From Whitmania pigra (lineage: Eukaryota; Annelida; Clitellata; Hirudinida; Haemopidae), in assembly GCA_021613335.1 (NCBI GenBank), contig JAJTWR010000044.1, forward strand, positions 2,748,001 to 2,812,000: a stretch of 64,000 nt of DNA, written 5' to 3'. Positions 11,422 through 30,705 of this stretch are shown here, in pieces. Both the position numbers and the translations under genes were made by a program. Position 1 is the first letter of the stretch, and every line of letters starts with the position of its first letter. The notes under the pieces were generated by a model. It saw only the letters and a program-made list of their open reading frames with translations. It did not search any database and was not told where the DNA came from.

Positions 11422-13880
11422 ATGTCCCCAAGATTTATTTTCCTGGCTTTGATAGTTCTTGGCACCGGACTTGGGATTTATTTATTTTTATTTCGAAGAC
11501 CATCCGCTGAAGAAACATTGGCAAACAACAAGAATCAAGATTATGAGGAGTTTGACTACGATGAAGATGACGAATCCACAATTTCACACAAGTTGTGGGA
11601 TGCCTGGATAAAGAAGATGAACTATGTCAGCATCGGAAAAGTCTTCAACACTTGCAGTGAGTGTTTGTTGTGCGTTATTCATGGTACATACCATACTTCA
11701 TTCTGTTGCAGGAAACAACAAATTATTAAAGTCAAATTTCATATACCTTGGATATAATAAGTTAAAAGTTCAAATTCATGGAAATATGCCTCAAGTTTGA
11801 AAACTCAAAAATGTCAACTTGACAAATGAAAAAAAATTGCACTTAAGTTTCTTTAAATATTGGAAACCAATAGCGCAAACATGAGAATCAAATCGAAAAC
11901 ATCAAGAATTTCTTGAGATTTTCCAACTCGAAAAATTGTCATGACTTGTTAGCTGAACAACCACATTGAAATGGAATGAAATGTTAAAAGTGTGAGTATT
12001 AGAATGCATCGGAGAAATTTTAAAATTTAATTTTATCATGAAGCCGCAAACAAATATTCCCTCCATATCTATTAGGAGTATTTTAATTTAAAACAAAATT
12101 TCAATACAAAAGAATGAGCCGTTATTGTTACAGGCTCACAAAAATGACATTGAGTCGGTATATGTTTAGTATATTCTTGTTGGCAAACGAGAATTGGATA
12201 TGTTAAAGGCATTTTCTTTTCTTTGATTCATCTCTTTAACATATGTACAACGCAAACTTGCAAATTAAGTTAATATTGAAGTTATTTAGCTGATATTCCA
12301 CTAGTTCAAGTTTCCAGAATGAAATGTTGTTTACGTATAATTTGAGAGATGAATGCCTTCAACCGTGGTTTATTCCTTCCGCTTCTTTCTGGATCCACTT
12401 CAAATCTCTTCAAGTTATTAATATAAACTGAATTAATCCTCAACGAACAACATTTAATTTTGTCCAATTAATCGCACTTATGAAAAGATCCTAAAAGATT
12501 GAGATTTTTGGACACCGCCTTAAACGACGACGAAGATACTTAGGCAGCAAGTACCTGAGGGGACCATAATGTATCTGAGGCGGCGAAAAGGTAACAGAAC
12601 TATGTGAATAAGAAAAAACAGATAACCCTATCGCATTCTGGGGGTCGAACAATCAGTCTTAAAAACACAAGGCCAATGTTTTTAAGTCCATCTCACAACT
12701 CAAATTAGCGGGTCTTAAGAATGGTCAATGATATAGCTAAAAGGGCGGCCATTCCTAGGAGGGGAGTGACCAAATTGTTAAGCGATGGGGGAGGCCACCA
12801 AATGATCATAATTGAATGCCATACCATTCATATTAAAGAGGCGGTTCCCCTGTTTTCAGTTTCGCCCTAGAACCGGGTGCACCTAGCCTCTGCTAATAAA
12901 GTTCAAAAAATCCGATTGAGATCTTGCCAAAGTCGATGTGTTTTTTAAGTTTGAATTAAATTAGCGGTTTGTCATTCTGCCTCATGTCCGATGACTTTAC
13001 CTCCACAAGCAACATATTTTACAGCATTTCTTACTTTAGTTTGTATTAGCATAATATTATGTGTGTTATTATATTATTATTATGTATATGTATATTATTG
13101 TGCATCCGAGTTTGGGCAGGTTAGCTCGGCAGCATCACTAATATTTTAATAAATCCTTTTTGATATTTTCAATATTTAAATCGAATTCTTACAAAATTTC
13201 CATTTCATCGCATGAGTGCAAGTTAATATTAAAATTCAGATGAATTTAAGAACATTAGAAGATGCTCATCAATCATCGAACAACGTTTTTGTTGACAGAC
13301 TCCAGCAGAAGATTATCAATCGGTAGAGTGGTGATGTCAGCAGATCGAGAAAGTGGTGGCGTGACGTCACGTACTTTTATAAACGTGACATTAAGTCAGT
13401 CGTAAAATTTAATTAATCGTTTAAACAATTTTACGATTAAAATTAACTTTTAAATATACCCTCCACGAACTATTAAACAATTTTAGAAAGAAATGATTTT
13501 AAGGAATGCAAGACGAACGCTTTGAAATTTCAGCCCGTGAAATAACAGGAGGCCTGATGCATGTTTCGTGTGAATACGGAGGAAAATCCATTTACAAGAA
13601 TCAGTGGGACTTGTGTTCAGCTGAGGATGAAAAGTCTGAAAGAAGTTTTGTTTGTCCAATTGAAAGGGGAAGGAAGAGGTTCGTTAAGCAGATGAAGATT
13701 CCTAACTACCTCCCGAAGGTCTGCATTTCCTTGATTTGTTCCATTTAATGTAATCGATTTAATAAAATTCACCAATTGAGATTTGGTCACCGATTACAGG
13801 GCAATTACAAGGCGCAGGTGAAAGTTGATGACGAGTTCGGAAGAGAACTGGGATGTGGATTTGCTGATTTCTTCCTCTGA
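11422..13880 (+). CDS. Membrane-anchored ML-domain (MD-2/NPC2-like) lipid-binding protein
   Basis: Four exons (11422-11656, 13299-13394, 13504-13718, 13800-13880) with phases 1, 1 and 0 give 208 aa. Residues ~4-24 are a hydrophobic signal or signal-anchor segment followed by RR and an acidic stretch (DYEEFDYDEDDES). The rest resembles ML domains, which bind lipids in a beta-sandwich pocket: paired cysteines (FNTC, HVSCEYGG, WDLCS, FVCPIE, LGCGF), the C-terminal IPNYLPKGNYKAQVKV motif and an ending like the NPC2/GM2-activator group (ELGCGFADFFL). Most ML proteins are simply secreted, so an acidic spacer after a possibly uncleaved anchor is unusual. The ATG at 11422 was preferred over 11374 because it starts directly at the hydrophobic segment. 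The second exon is small and was found by phase and pattern. The ligand is unknown. Confidence 0.8.
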
Positions 13881-15389
13881 GATCCCTGCATTTAATCTTT
13901 GATTTCGTTTTGCCGCAAATTTCTACTCATATAACAAATAATTATGCTGCTTTCGAAGTGGTGACAACTCATCGAATGATGACGTCACAATGGAGTCACT
14001 CGGTGCTTCGAGGAAAAAAAATTGGCGACAAATGACTCGAAAAATGTTCCATTTCTAAAATCGTGTTTTACATCACGACATCGTTATTATCATCAACATA
14101 GTCACGATCAATTATCCAAAGCGTTATTATTCGTTTCATTCAACATTCCTTTGTCATCATCCTCAACACCAGCGATGATTTGGGTCATTTGTGCTTTCTA
14201 TTCTGGTCAGATGAATTGCAAAGCATTACATTAAATTCATTCCGATGCATCGGAAGTAATTATAATGAATTATAACACATTATAAATAATTTCCACGCGT
14301 TGAAATAAAGTAAATGATTGATGGTTGAAGTGGTGCAGACAGCAGTCTTCTTGCTGCCTCGTCATTCAATCGATTTTATTCCTGCAGCTTCTTGCTGGTT
14401 GGATCTTCTCCTGCTATTATAAAGCACTTCATTTTCTCAACTCATCTTCATTATTTCATTCTCATGTTTCCACGATGATGACAATGACGATGACGATGAT
14501 GACGATGATGGTGATGATGATGGCTACGTCGTGGAACACATACCGATGGCTGTGTGTTGAAATACTTTGGATTTTCGAAACATTAATCTTCAAAAACACT
14601 TCAAGTAACTCGTACTTTCAAGCACTTTAAAGAATATTTTGAAAAATTATTCAAAATACATCGCAACGTCAGCGCTTGTTGGCGCCTCCATTAGCGCCTC
14701 TTGTACATTAAGAGGGCGTCTGTTGACGTCTTCATCAGTGAGGTGGATGGAGGTTAGCAGAACTCATGGATTTTTATTCCTCTAATATTTTCAGGTAATT
14801 TAACTTTTAATAAGCTTCGAATGTTGAGCAAAAACTAATTTCTCGGACTCAATGCTCGAATGATGCAAATTGAACCAATTTCAGGCAATCAACGCGCTTT
14901 GTATTTCTGCTTTGCTTTCAAGTTCTGAATTTAAATCGAGAAACTCATTTGAAACAAATATTCAAATTCAAATGTTAGTTTTTCAATGAAAGCAAATTCT
15001 CAATAACAATGTTGGACCATTTTAATGAAGCATTTATATTTAACTCATGAATTATTAATTACCCGCACGCTAATCATATGCTTGTTAATATTTAAATTGC
15101 ACTGGCCAGACAGTAACTTATTTGGATCGCACTTGCACTTAACATAATAGTTATGATAATCGTTACCATGGAAACTTTAATAAATAAAATTTAAATGGAA
15201 ATTTTTGAGGACAAACAAAAGTGCGAATATGAAGCCTTTGTTGTCTCCATAATGAAGGAATGTTTCTCATGTTTATTCATGAAAATGAATTTTTATTCTT
15301 TCATCGCTAACTTTCATGCTTAACAGAAGTTTAAACGGAGATTCATTGATCTTCTGAAGGTGTGAATTACTTACTTCTCGGAGATGACG
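13881..15389. other. Intergenic region with short GATGAC microsatellite
   Basis: This holds the 3' region of the ML-domain gene and the promoter side of FGFRL1. An imperfect (GATGAC/GATGAT) run lies at about 14474-14522. The reading frames that cross it are simple-sequence artefacts. I see no other gene. Confidence 0.5.
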
Positions 15390-18300
15390 ATGAATTCCTG
15401 CTACTTGAATGATGTACTTTTACTTCTGCTTCAATTTGTGCTCGTTACTCAAGTTCACACGAAAAGTAAAATTTCAATTGATTTTATAAATATAGTTAAG
15501 TAATAAATTTATTTTGAGAAATATTTATAAGGTAAGCATTGAATATTGTTAAGTAATAAATTGATTTTAATAAATATTTATTAAGTAAGTAATGAGTGGT
15601 CAAAAGAGGAATTCATGTGATGGAAAGCAGACGAAAGACTTGAAAAGCATTGAGGGGACAAACATCATGAGAGTCAAATTTCTAAAAGATTGTTCTGGAA
15701 AAGTTCACATTCGCACTTAAGTATTCGATTTTCGTGCTGTGCTTCTGATGACGTCATCGGCTTATGATTACATTTCTGTGAATTTACTGGAGTAAAAATG
15801 ACATTAAATAAAGTTACAAACCCGAATATTTCTATTCACTCAGTGATTATTTTATTTCTAAAAACTAATATTGTTAAGAAATCTATGAGAAAATATTAGT
15901 AATTCATTTATTCATTCAGTTTCAGGACCTCCGCGCCTGTCAGCGAGTGGCTACCAAATGCAGCACATCTCAAAAGCAGGTGAGAACATAAAACTTCACT
16001 GTCCACTGGAACCGAACTTTCAGCCTCCTCCTCTCGTGTCCTGGAACAAGGACGATGAGAGCATCCACGTGGGTTGGAATCGAATCAAAACATTGGACAA
16101 CGACAAGGTTCTGAGGATCAAGGATTTGGAAGTAACTGATTCTGGAGTCTACGTTTGTAAAGCCACCAACGGTTTCGGATCAGTGGAAGCCAAGCATCTG
16201 CTCTACGTTCACGGTGAATTCGTTATTTATTTAAAATATTTTTCTATGTTTTATTTAACACAGTAAAAGATCAGTAATACCGCAAATAGTGAGATAAATA
16301 TTTGGCGATAATAAGTAAGGAGCTAAGAAAGTTTTGAATGATACCAGTGCAACTTTGTAATTATTCATATTTGAACTGAAATTTGAATTTGAAGCCTTTA
16401 ATCTTTTCTTTTAAAGAATTCTAAATTTGTAGGCCGATTTATTTATTTGTTTGTCCTTGAGGTCATCTTACATACACAAAGATAAACATAAATCAAAATT
16501 CAATTTGTTACATTTAAGTAAAAATTCCGATGACAATCAAAGGCTTTTAGAACTCTGTTCCCATTAATTGGGCCAACAAAACAGATTACAATGCTTAACT
16601 TATTATATTATACAATTACACGAGTGAAAATGTAAACTCAACATACAAAAACTTTAATTTCTCATAATTAATTGTAAATTTATTTAATTTTAAATTTAGC
16701 AAACGACACAACACCACCAGGTCCTTCGTTTAACGAGAATATATTCGAAAATATTCCAGGAAAAGAAAGTAAGAATGAATCACCAAATAAATTAAATTAT
16801 TTGTAAATAATTTAGAACACAATTATTATTCCAAGTTCGCCCCAAATTCCTTCACTCGTCTAAAATGGAGCCTTACATTGTGGCGCCCTCTGGTGGAACA
16901 GTTTATCTTCCGTGTGAAGCTACGGGGAGACCAAAGCCTGAGATTTTGTGGTATCGAGAAAGCAGACAGTTGTTTCAGGAGGATCTGAATGGATTGGCAG
17001 GAGAGGTTGTTCAGGATCAAGTTTGGAAGTTGAAGATTTCCGCAGTCAAGGATCGTCACGCTGGCAAATACACTTGCAAGTTGTTCAACAGCGTCGGAAG
17101 TCTCAACTTCACTTTCACAGTCCATGTTGCAGGTGCAATTTTTTGTGAAAATACCGATTTTTATGCTGACGTTTAAGGCTTATTTTTAGCATCAAATGCC
17201 GACGAAGAGCCGCTGTTTGTTGAAGGTCACCTCAAGAACACGACTGCTTATTACGGACATCCTGCCAATTTCGAATGCGTCGTTCGTAGTACTTCTGTGC
17301 CCCTTTTACAGGTCAGCAAATCGATTGTGGTAATCGTCCCGAATTCTCAAAAGTTTAATGTTCACTTGTTTAATTAAGCGTTGAGTTGTTCAGGGATGTG
17401 TTATTTACATGGCGTCGTAACCAGTGTTGAACTGAATGTTAAACTGACTTGACTTAATTATTAGTAAACAATTGATACTTGATGGAAAAATATTTTGTAA
17501 TTCATGTCCTGAGAGCTTAATGACTTCATTCAGTGGCTCAAACCTGTTCCTGCTTCATCGGAAACAAAATTTCTGTCATCAGCATCGACCAATAACACTG
17601 TAATCTTGAACAATCAGAGATACTTGATTCTACAAGGAACTCTGCTTTCCAAAGAAGGTTTTTAAATTCAATTGTAATCAGTTATTACGCTTTATTTTCA
17701 TCGCTTACGTTTTGACGACTTCAGATGTTTACTCAAACACCCTTTCCATAGCCTCTGTACATCAATACGACTACGGCATGTACATTTGCTCAGTGGCAAG
17801 TAATCAAGGATTGCTTCACAGATCTGTGTTTCTTTTGCCACATTCAGGTGCTGGATATTATTACTTATTCTATTTAGGGTATTGTGGAATTGGCTTTTAA
17901 CGAGTCTTTGGAATTTGAGGGATGAATGTCTTTTGATTATATAACAAATAAATGCTTATTGCTTGAGTTCTTTTCGATGCAATTAAAATTAATGTTGAGT
18001 TATTTCTTCGAATGCAAACGTAATTCACTTTTAATCGCAGATGAATCGTCCATTCAGAACGAGGCGCAAGTGATCTCTCCGGGATACTACTTCATCTTTG
18101 GAATAATTGTGTCTCTGAGCGTTACGTTGCTGATAATCTTCGTAACAGTCATAATTTGCTGCAGAAGGACAGCATCTTTCAAGCAGAAAGACATCTCCGT
18201 TGCAAACCAGCCAGCCATACCAAATAGACCTTGTTCACGCAACCAGCAAATATCCACTCCTCACCAAACACCAGTTTTTCCTGAAACCTCGGTCCAGGGA

Positions 18301-18600
18301 TCCTGGCAACATCCAACATATTTTCCTCCGATGGACGAACCAACTCCAACTGCCGAGGTAACTTCCAACATCCAAATTTATTACCAGGCAAATGGACCTC
18401 ATAACTTTCCTGCCCAGGACGACAACCAGGCGGTTTTAAAAGCTCACCACTACTCTCTCATAAGTGGATCCACTGCAAGCCATCAAACCCCTCCATCCAT
18501 GGTTTCTGCTTCTTCCTCGCAGAAACAATTTTTTTATCGTCCACCTTTCCGTCAACAACAACCACCTCTCCTTGGTGGCAACCACACCTTAAAAGATTAA
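15390..18600 (+). CDS. FGFRL1: Fibroblast growth factor receptor-like 1 (kinase-less FGFR)
   Basis: Eight exons (15390-15465, 15926-16213, 16700-16768, 16836-17132, 17190-17311, 17534-17657, 17725-17847, 18041-18600) give 552 aa in frame. A signal peptide (residues ~1-23) is followed by three Ig domains. Ig1 contains SGVYVCKATNGFGS, a close match to FGFRL1. Ig2 is preceded by RPKFLHSSKM and contains GKYTC. Ig3 contains FECVV, a tryptophan at the start of exon 6 and YGMYICS. A transmembrane helix follows (GIIVSLSVTLLIIFVTVII, then CCRR), and a ~140-residue cytoplasmic tail rich in P, Q and S. There is no tyrosine kinase domain, and the stop follows in the same exon as the transmembrane segment, as expected for FGFRL1. 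It is a cell-surface FGF/heparin-binding protein and modulator of FGF signalling. Vertebrate FGFRL1 tails have histidine-rich repeats that are not obvious here. Exon 4 was started at 16836 because an acceptor at 16815 would break the frame. Confidence 0.92.
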
Positions 18601-18922
18601 CTCCATCTTTGGAATGGGATCGAATTGAATTAATGCAATTATGAATGGCATATCATTTTTTGAACTTTAATTTGACAGCAAAAAAATTGTTGAAAATTCC
18701 GAGAGATTGTGTCATGTTTGGGTAAAATCTTCTCGAGAATGATTCCCATGTTGTGCTTCTTTTCCAAGTGTTTGTGATGAACTTGTTGAACACTCAAACT
18801 TTATTTTTGAAAATTTATTTTTTTCAGTCGATATTTATCGAATGCGCGACTTTTGAAAACTCAGTTCCTCATTCATTTATTTGAGATTATCAGGGTCATT
18901 GTTCATTCGAGAGTAATTTAAG
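18601..18922. other. Convergent 3' ends of FGFRL1 and the ankyrin gene
   Basis: A short stretch between two genes that point at each other. A minus-strand AATAAA-type signal (plus-strand CTTTATT near 18800) could serve the ankyrin gene. Nothing else is evident. Confidence 0.4.
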
Positions 18923-25703
<6,781 letters not shown>

Positions 25704-25985
25704 TCTCTTTCACATAAGATTTAATTACTTACTTGTCCTTATCTGCTGTCAGTGTACGTAACTAGTAAACAAAGAACTCAATTTGAACAATCAACGGTCA
25801 TGTTAAAGTGACGTTAAGATTGTGAGGATGCGTTTAAAAAGCTTTTAAAGACTGATACACTGCAGTGAAAAACAAACGATCAAATATGGACTGAATCACA
25901 AAAGGCATCCATTACGATCGTACGAATGAAATTATAAGGACAGCTGCTGAAAAATTCAAACCTTTCCCGTGAAAAGGTTTTTCTC
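25704..25985. other. Upstream region of the ankyrin gene
   Basis: This runs from the ankyrin start codon to the tetranucleotide array. No exon or clear promoter motif was recognised. Confidence 0.4.
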
Positions 25986-25988
25986 AAC

Positions 25989-26522
25989 GAATGAATGAAT
26001 GGATGAATGGATGAATGAATGAATGAATGAATGAATGAATGAATGAATGAATGAATGAATGAATGAATGAATGAATGAATGAATGAATGAATGAATGAAT
26101 GAATGAATGAATGAATGAATGAATGAATGAATGAATGAATGAATGAATGAATGAATGAATGAATGAATGAATGAACGAACGAACGAACGAACGAACGAAC
26201 GAACGAACGAACGAACGAACGAACGAACGAACGAACGAACGAACGAACGAACGAACGAACGAACGAACGAAAACGAACGAACGAACGAACGAACGAACGA
26301 CGAACGAACGAACGAACGAACGAACGAACGAACGAACGAACGAACGAACGAACGAACGAACGAACGAACGAACGAACGAACGAACGAACGAACGAACGAA
26401 CGAACGAACGAACGAACGAACGAAACGAACGAACGAACGAACGAACGAACGAACGAACGAACGAACGAACGAACGAACGAACGAACGAACGAACGAACGA
26501 ACGAACGAACGAATGAATGAAG
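25989..26522. repeat. Tetranucleotide array (ATGA)n-(ACGA)n-(ATGA)n
   Basis: About 185 bp of ATGA units, then ~335 bp of ACGA units (roughly 84 copies), then a few ATGA units. Small indels at about 26270, 26300 and 26423 shift the register. Long open frames on both strands (repeats of NERT or SFVR) are artefacts of the repeat, because a 4-bp unit reads through all three frames without a stop. Confidence 0.97.
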
Positions 26523-26732
26523 GTTAGAAAAGATTTCTGACAACATCCTCGGTGTGTGCAGCAGAGTTTGTGAGCACGACATGGCCAAAACTCGCTCATT
26601 CAGAGTTTGGCACAAAACAAGCTGTTATGAAATTGAGTGGAAGTAAAAACGTTACAAACGTCTTGCATATGAATATTACGAAGAAACATTCCGAGTATTC
26701 GAAGGAAATACGACAAAAGTTTAAAAAGACGT

Positions 26733-26968
26733 CAGCGGTTGCTGTAAACGACGCTGACAACAACAATGATGGACATGCAGAAAATGACGCTTATGGCCAG
26801 GACGAGCCATCGATACTTGAACTGCCTTGTGACGACACTCCTCAGAAATATCGGCCCTTCCCTTCTTCGCGTCTCTCCGTTACGACGTGAGGAGGTCGAA
26901 ACCACTGAGCCTCTCTTTATGGATCTTTCGTATCCCTCCACGAGGCATGCCTGTCCGTTCAAGTACAA
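26733..26968 (-). CDS. Possible last exon of a small single-pass membrane protein
   Basis: A minus-strand open frame preceded by a strong acceptor (CCACCACCTTTTCCAG). It encodes a basic stretch followed by one hydrophobic helix (WLVLAISVIFCMSIIVVVSV) and the C-terminus VYSNR. I could not find the upstream exon. A plus-strand frame over the same bases (26552-26890) has no recognisable domain. This could be a real type II membrane protein or chance. Confidence 0.3.
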
Positions 26969-27250
26969 TCTGGAAAAGGTGGTGATAATGATGACGATGA
27001 TATTGTTTCAAGTGTTGGATCATATTACGGTTAAAGCCACCTTATCGTGTAGAGAAAGTTGAGTTGATCGAGGTTCGATGAGACGCTGTTGACGGAATAA
27101 AGCTGCATGGGGTAGTGAACCATTTCTGCCCCCACCACATCTGCCCCTTGTTCGTTAACAATTTATAATCATCTTTTATTTTCATAATTTACTTTGACAT
27201 TTATTTTAATATTTTAAATTAAGATAAATTTATCTGAATTTCCATTTATT

Positions 27251-29050
27251 TTATATAAGACATTGTATGAGTTCCAGCCTACCTGTGTTGCGAAGGAAGG
27301 CAATTACTTTGGAGAAGGTCTCGACCATGGTTTCCAATCTTTCTTGACCTGAATCTTTTTCTTTGATTATCTCCGGAGTGAATGTTTCGTAATGGAATGG
27401 AAACGCTGGAATAATATCAGCCGTTCGATTTGCTGGAATGGTGACGTAAGCAATGCGAAGGATTCGAAAGAAATCAACTGGAGTACTGGCGTTGAGGCCA
27501 GGCATGGTGAAGTAACAACTGCTCCCCGTTTGATACTCAGGACTGTCATCTGAATAAATTACGTTGCCATTGGCAGCTTACATTCTCATTATTAAAACGT
27601 ACGTGCGCCATGTAATGTCATCCTCATCGTCGTCGTCGTCATCATCGTCAGCATCATCATCATAATCACCTTGGTTCATCTTTACAATGACAGACTGCAA
27701 GTTGATGACTTGGAGGTTGTTTTGTGTCTTCAACCATTCATTTGCTCTCCCAACCAAACATTCAAAGGCTTCGTAGCCGGATTCTGTCTCCAGTGGCACA
27801 ATGTCCTTCAATCCTTCAATTATTACAGCTCAACCATTGCAAGTGGGGAGAAATGTGTGATGATAATAATAATAAAAATGACAACAATATTATAATTATA
27901 TAATAATTATAATATTATAATTATATAATAATTTTAATATATAATAATATATAATATTTATTATAATAATTATAATATTGTTATAATAATAATAAATAAT
28001 TATATAATAATTATAATTATAATTATAATTATATAATTATAACATCAACAATACCAATGGTAAATTCTCACCAACAACTGAATAATTTTCAACTGAATAA
28101 TAAACTTATAATTATATAATAATTATAATATTATAATTATATAATAATATAATAATTATAATATTATAATTATATAATAATTTTAATATATAATAATATA
28201 TAATATTTATTATAATAATTATAATATTGTTATAATAATAATAAATAATTATATAATAATTATAATTATAATTATAATTATATAATTATAACATCAACAA
28301 TACCAATGGTAAATTCTCACCAACAACTGAAAATTGGTCGAGTTTGAGAGCATTTGAGTTTCCATCTTTGACATAAAAAACACGGATGAAGAAGGCGTAT
28401 TGGAGATCATCATTCATTGGTTCCGCCCACTTTGTTGATTTCGTGTCCAACTTTTGATTGCCTGGCCATGGTTGAGAGACTGTTTCTATGGTAACGATCC
28501 TTCCTACAGATAAACATTTTCAACTTCCTTTTTAACTTCATTGTAGAAAACTATAAGTTTACGATAAAATTATCGAATTTCTAACATGGAAAAGTGATAA
28601 ATGTATTTTCAAACTGAAAGAAAGTACCTTTTATGTGCTTGTTTGAGATTTTATGATTTATTTTATCGACCAAACTAATGGTGTTATTGTTTTTTTTATC
28701 GGGTGCAAAATCCATAAAACACAGTGTTTGACTGTTCAGTCTGTCGCACCTTGGTTCTAGCCATAATCTAGAAATATTGACTTTCATTATTTCATTATAT
28801 AAGTTACCATTATATTTTATTAACATTTTTTTCACCTCAATCCACGTTTGAAAAACGTTTGAGAATTTTCTTTGGTGTTCCTTGATATGATCATTTGAGA
28901 ATTGTCTCCCAGAGCATCAGGGTCTGCGGAGTACCACAACATTGTTTGACACGACTTTACTTGGACCTGACTGTTCTTCCTCAGCCATTCGTTTGCATTG
29001 TCCACTAATTTGCTGTCGCATGAGAATGTTTTATTTTCATTCGTATTCAT
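27251..29050 (-). CDS. Unrecognised protein with a duplicated ANEWL motif
   Basis: Five exons (28857-29050, 28628-28767, 28321-28503, 27603-27813, 27251-27542) with phases 2, 1, 1 and 2 give 339 aa. I do not recognise the family. Two segments are alike: LVDNANEWLRKNSQVQVKSC near the N-terminus and LVGRANEWLKTQNNLQVINL in exon 4, each followed by a 'QS/QT' strand and an acidic loop. The acidic loop of exon 4 is a run of aspartates from a GAT/GAC repeat. Each half also has a beta-like stretch (AFFIRVFYVKDG; FFRILRIAYVTIP). There is no signal peptide or transmembrane segment, so it is probably cytosolic. The exon 4-5 junction used GACAG as acceptor to keep the longest frame; the stronger TTTATTCAG just upstream would give a short alternative C-terminus. 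Confidence 0.6.
27880..28332. repeat. AT-rich palindromic block duplicated in tandem
   Basis: Two copies, about 249 bp apart, of an AT-rich block with many inverted repeats (ATAATTATAATATTATAATT), each ending in AACATCAACAATACCAATGG and then TAAATTCTCACCAACAACTG. The second copy overlaps the true end of exon 28321-28503 of the minus-strand gene; the first copy (28041-28083) repeats that exon end and its splice donor inside the intron. Confidence 0.88.
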
Positions 29051-29579
29051 TGTTAAAATCAAGATTAATTAGGAAATATATTCCCGCTATTCATCAATAT
29101 AAATTCACGCGTCAATTCAAAGCTTATTCCTGCGTCTGCTTGCATGTGCTTTTGTGAGTTGTTGTCACGAGACCTGAATGTCATTCGTATCACAACGAGG
29201 AGTTTCAATGCAATGAGAGGAAATGTCAAACAGTTTGCACAAATTTATTCTTTGTTTAGTTATTTGAGGAAAAGAATAATAATAATTATCAACATAAATA
29301 TCATGGTTATTAATGAGATTCATTCTGTAGTGCTATATTACATCATTGTAGTTCGTACATACAGTATTTTAGTATTTGTATTTATTTTGGATTTTATGTT
29401 TGCGTAATTTACATCCATTTATCTAATTCCATCCATTTGTTTGACTCAAAGCTTTGAAATAATTTAAACAACTGAAATCCATTTGTTTAAATTTAAAACT
29501 TTAAAATAAGTTCATGAAGCAATTTAAGCCATTTATACCATTACTAAAAAGCTTTTTAATGGTGAAAATGTGGAATAAT
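29051..29579. other. Intergenic, no gene seen
   Basis: AT-rich sequence upstream of the minus-strand gene. No exon, RNA gene or recognisable repeat was seen before the ATT array begins. Confidence 0.4.
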
Positions 29580-30195
<616 letters not shown>

Positions 30196-30197
<2 letters not shown>

Positions 30198-30440
30198 TAC
30201 CACTAAGGGCAAGCCCCTTGCCGTATCACGCAATAAAGTTTATTTATTATTATAATCAAAAATAAAAAAGCAACATATCACAGAATCAGACATCATGAGG
30301 TTTGTCCCCACAAAAGAGATTTTAAAAGATCTAAAGTTGGATGTGTTGTATTCAGCAATTCTTCCGGTAAGGAGTTCCAGAGACCCAAGACCCTGTTACT
30401 GACTCAAAATTATTTTTAATCACTACGGGTACAATTTCAG
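30196..30440 (-). mobile_element. 3' end of a CR1/L2-like LINE
   Basis: On the minus strand the frame NRVLGLWNSLPEELLN followed by a stop near 30290 is the typical C-terminus of CR1/L2-type reverse transcriptase proteins (RVVNLWNSLPEEV). A ~95-bp 3' untranslated part containing AATAAA and TGCGTGATACGGCAAGGGGC leads into the (AAT)n tail. It is 5'-truncated. Confidence 0.75.
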
Positions 30441-30561
30441 GTCATGTCCTATTGTCCTTTTGTCCGTCCAAAACATCATTGCAGGGCATGCATACGAGGG
30501 AATACACTTTGTGACACTAATTATTTTGTAAACTAATTATTTTCGCTGCAATGTCGACCTA

Positions 30562-30705
30562 GGCGTCCAGGTTAGCCGAATAGGTTACGTGCCTGTTTAC
30601 GGCGGTAATGCCAACTTAATGTAAGTCGTAACGTGTCGTGTTCGAAATCCAGCCTGTACTAACGCCAGTGCTATATAAACATGGGATGGAGCGCTATATA
30701 AATGG
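30562..30705 (+). mobile_element. tRNA-derived SINE with L2-like 3' tail
   Basis: The head folds like a tRNA: GGCGTCCAG pairs roughly with CTAACGCC, the A-box-like TAGCCGAATAGG and the B-box-like TGTTCGAAATCC are properly ordered. The body ends in GAGCGCTATATAAATGG, the kind of 3' tail shared with L2-like LINEs. A plain tRNA pseudogene would not carry this tail. Confidence 0.65.

Noticed and set aside
25880..26615. Long frames with SFVR, SFIH or NERT repeats
   Set aside because: A 4-bp repeat gives the same open peptide in every frame; there are no splice sites or other domains.
26552..27062. Plus-strand frames at 26552-26890 and 26766-27062 as a gene
   Set aside because: No domain, signal or splice context; the minus strand of the same bases has a better (though still weak) case.
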